NCBI GenBank assembly: GCA_016793565.1
Contig: JAEUMA010000751.1
Coordinates: forward strand, 1-7,384
DNA length: 7,384 nucleotides
Direction: 5' to 3'
DNA from: Rhizobiaceae bacterium
GTDB lineage: Bacteria > Pseudomonadota > Alphaproteobacteria > Rhizobiales > Rhizobiaceae
Shown: piece after piece, positions 5,835 to 7,384 of the stretch
How the letters are laid out: every line of letters begins with the position of its first letter
How positions within the stretch are numbered: position 1 is the stretch's first letter
Program-made: the position numbers and the translations under genes
Notes under the pieces: model-generated
What the model was told of the DNA's origin: nothing
What the model saw: only the letters and a program-made list of their open reading frames with translations
Database searches by the model: none

Positions 5835-7295
5835 ATGCGTTTGAGGCTAGGAACGGCATACCAGCATCTCACCCATGGAACGGGGTGCCTGTGCCAGACG
5901 CCTCTGGTCGCCGCCGTCAACGAGAGGCTCTCGCAAGGGCTGACGCGGCGGTCGGTTCTGTGCGGCATGGCGGCGGCGGTTGCCGTTTCGTCTCAGGCAG
6001 GCTCCATCGGCCGAGCGCTGGCGCAGGAGGCGCGCAAGCCCGTTGTCCTGTCCAATGTGCGGATTTTCGACGGCCGCTCCAGCGCGCTGATCGAGGGCAA
6101 AAACGTGCTGGTGTCCGGCGGCCTGATCGAATCGCTCGTCCCGGTCGGCGAGAAAGTCGCCGACGCCGACATTCTCGACTGCGGCGGCCGCTTCGTCATG
6201 CCCGGCCTCATCGACGCGCATTGGCATGCGATCCTGGCTGGGATCCCGGAGATCGTCGCGCTGACGGCGGACGTCCCGTATGTTCACCTGCTCGCCGCCC
6301 GCGAGGCGCAGCGGACGCTTCTGCGAGGCTTCACTACGGTGCGCGACGTCGGCGGGCCGGTCTTCTCGCTCAAGCGCGCGATCGATGAAGGGCAGGCGGA
6401 AGGACCGCGCGTCTATCCGTCCGGCGCGCTGATTTCGCAGACCGCCGGGCATGGCGATTTCCGCTGGCGCAACGAAGTGCCGCGATCGACGCTGAGCAGC
6501 CTTAGCGCCGCCGAGATCGCTGGTGTGTCGGCGATCGCCGACGGTGTTCCGGAGGTGCTCCGGCGTGTGCGCGAGCAGCTTCTGCTTGGCGCCTCGCAGG
6601 TGAAGATCGTGGTCGGCGGGGGCGTCTCCTCGCTGTACGACCCGCTCGACACCGTGCAGTTCCGCGCCGACGAAATCCGCGCGGCCGTCGATGCCGCCGC
6701 CGACTGGGGCACCTATGTGTGCGCCCATGTCTATACGCCCGAGGGGATCAAGCGTTCGCTCGAAAACGGCGTGCGCTCGATCGAGCACGGCCAGCTCGCG
6801 GACGAGGAAAGCGTGCGCATGATGGCCGACAAGGGTGCGTGGTGGTCGATCCAGCCTTTCCTGGCCGATGAGGACGCCAACCCGAAAAGCAACCCGGTCC
6901 AGCGGCGCCAGCAGGAGGAAATCGCCGTCGGGACTGTGCGCGCCTTCGAACTCGGCCCGAAATACGGGGTCAAGATGGCATTCGGCACCGATATTCTCTT
7001 CAGCCCCGCCCAGACTGCCTCGCAGGGCCGGCAGCTCAGCAAGCTGGCCCGGTGGATGGACCCCGCCGAGGTGCTGCGCATGGCGACCAGCGGCAACGCA
7101 GAACTGCTGGCGATGTCCGGCGCGCGCAATCCCTATCCGGGCAAGCTCGGCGTAGTCGAGGCCGGCGCGCTGGCGGACCTGATCGTCGTAGAAGGCGATC
7201 CGCTCAAGAATATCGCGCTGATCGGCGATCCCGAGACGAATTTCCGGCTGATCATGAAGGCCGGTCGCGTCTACAAGGATACGCTTCGGGCGTGA
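5835..7295 (+). CDS. Tat-exported metal-dependent amidohydrolase family protein
   Basis: A 486-residue amidohydrolase-superfamily enzyme (imidazolonepropionase / Xaa-Pro dipeptidase-like subgroup), probably hydrolysing an amide or peptide bond in the periplasm. Residues 1-63 form a long Tat signal: a 37-residue n-region, TRRSVLCG with Arg38-Arg39, a hydrophobic stretch MAAAVAVSS, and a likely cut after ALA (residue 63). A Cys-x-Cys (18, 20) lies in the n-region. The mature part opens with the small beta-domain (LSNVRIFDG), then the barrel with metal ligands: MPGLIDAHWHA (His129, His131), QVKIVVGGG with Lys257 as the likely carboxylated bridging lysine, CAHVY (His298), SIEHGQ (His318) and FGTDILFS (Asp386). 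The C-terminal GALADLIVVEGDPL closes the beta-domain. All ligands are present, so it should be active with two metals. ATG 5835 has GAGGAA 5 nt upstream. It is 126 nt after xseB and probably separately expressed. The substrate is unknown. Confidence 0.9.
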   Translation: MRLRLGTAYQHLTHGTGCLCQTPLVAAVNERLSQGLTRRSVLCGMAAAVAVSSQAGSIGRALAQEARKPVVLSNVRIFDGRSSALIEGKNVLVSGGLIESLVPVGEKVADADILDCGGRFVMPGLIDAHWHAILAGIPEIVALTADVPYVHLLAAREAQRTLLRGFTTVRDVGGPVFSLKRAIDEGQAEGPRVYPSGALISQTAGHGDFRWRNEVPRSTLSSLSAAEIAGVSAIADGVPEVLRRVREQLLLGASQVKIVVGGGVSSLYDPLDTVQFRADEIRAAVDAAADWGTYVCAHVYTPEGIKRSLENGVRSIEHGQLADEESVRMMADKGAWWSIQPFLADEDANPKSNPVQRRQQEEIAVGTVRAFELGPKYGVKMAFGTDILFSPAQTASQGRQLSKLARWMDPAEVLRMATSGNAELLAMSGARNPYPGKLGVVEAGALADLIVVEGDPLKNIALIGDPETNFRLIMKAGRVYKDTLRA

Positions 7296-7384
7296 TCGCG
7301 CTTCGCGTGCTCTGATGGCGGAGGTCGGGCTCTCGGTCCGCGTGCCGGTCCGGGGCGTATGCCGCGCTGCGGGTTGATCGCCCG
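7296..7384. other. Downstream end of window, no gene recognised
   Basis: These 89 bases hold only a 20-codon frame (ATG 7315 to TGA 7375-7377) with no ribosome binding site and no recognisable sequence. Two small GC hairpins (ACGC-loop-GCGT at 7281-7293, and CGCG-CTT-CGCG just after it) lack a T-run. The minus strand has no TAA, TAG or TGA read from these bases in any frame, so the end of a minus-strand gene cannot be excluded. Confidence 0.4.

Noticed and set aside
7281..7312. Rho-independent terminator after the amidohydrolase
   Set aside because: Two 4-bp GC hairpins are present but neither is followed by a T-run.
7315..7377. 20-codon open frame after the amidohydrolase
   Set aside because: It has no ribosome binding site, no recognisable sequence, and a length expected by chance.

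Overview
The window looks like ordinary chromosomal (core-genome) DNA of a high-GC alphaproteobacterium of the Hyphomicrobiales (rhizobial order), most like the Mesorhizobium/Phyllobacteriaceae group. This placement comes from remembered protein resemblance and from the neighbourhood fabI - histidine phosphatase - DUF1344 - aroC - ribB, not from a database search. I see no mobile element, CRISPR array, RNA gene, prophage gene or obvious horizontally acquired block, and codon use looks uniform throughout.

Layout. Positions 1-174 are the 3' end of fabI (enoyl-ACP reductase). A histidine-phosphatase (phosphoglycerate-mutase-like) gene follows at 205-792. It runs tail-to-tail into a small minus-strand gene for an exported DUF1344 protein (796-1044), with only 3 bp between the stop codons. 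A 183-bp divergent intergenic region (1045-1227) separates DUF1344 from a plus-strand run: aroC (1228-2322), ribB of the RibBX type (2417-3511), an NAD-dependent beta-hydroxyacid dehydrogenase (3541-4440), a class II histone-deacetylase-like hydrolase (4526-5452), xseB (5457-5708) and a Tat-exported metal-dependent amidohydrolase (5835-7295). The last 89 bases show no convincing gene.

How the genes fit together. AroC makes chorismate and needs reduced FMN as cofactor. RibB makes the four-carbon precursor of riboflavin, so the aroC-ribB pair joins a flavin-dependent enzyme with flavin supply. The second domain of this RibB has lost the zinc cysteines and other hallmarks of GTP cyclohydrolase II, so it should supply only the DHBP synthase step. 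HDAC and xseB are 4 nt apart, and the xseB Shine-Dalgarno lies inside the HDAC gene, so they are probably translated from one message. The amidohydrolase has its own 126-bp leader and a Tat signal and probably acts in the periplasm.

I did not find a previously undescribed system. The points most worth checking are the degenerate RibX domain, a possible leaderless promoter at the HDAC start, the paired back-to-back -35 boxes between DUF1344 and aroC, and the Cys-x-Cys sequence ahead of the twin-arginine motif of the amidohydrolase.
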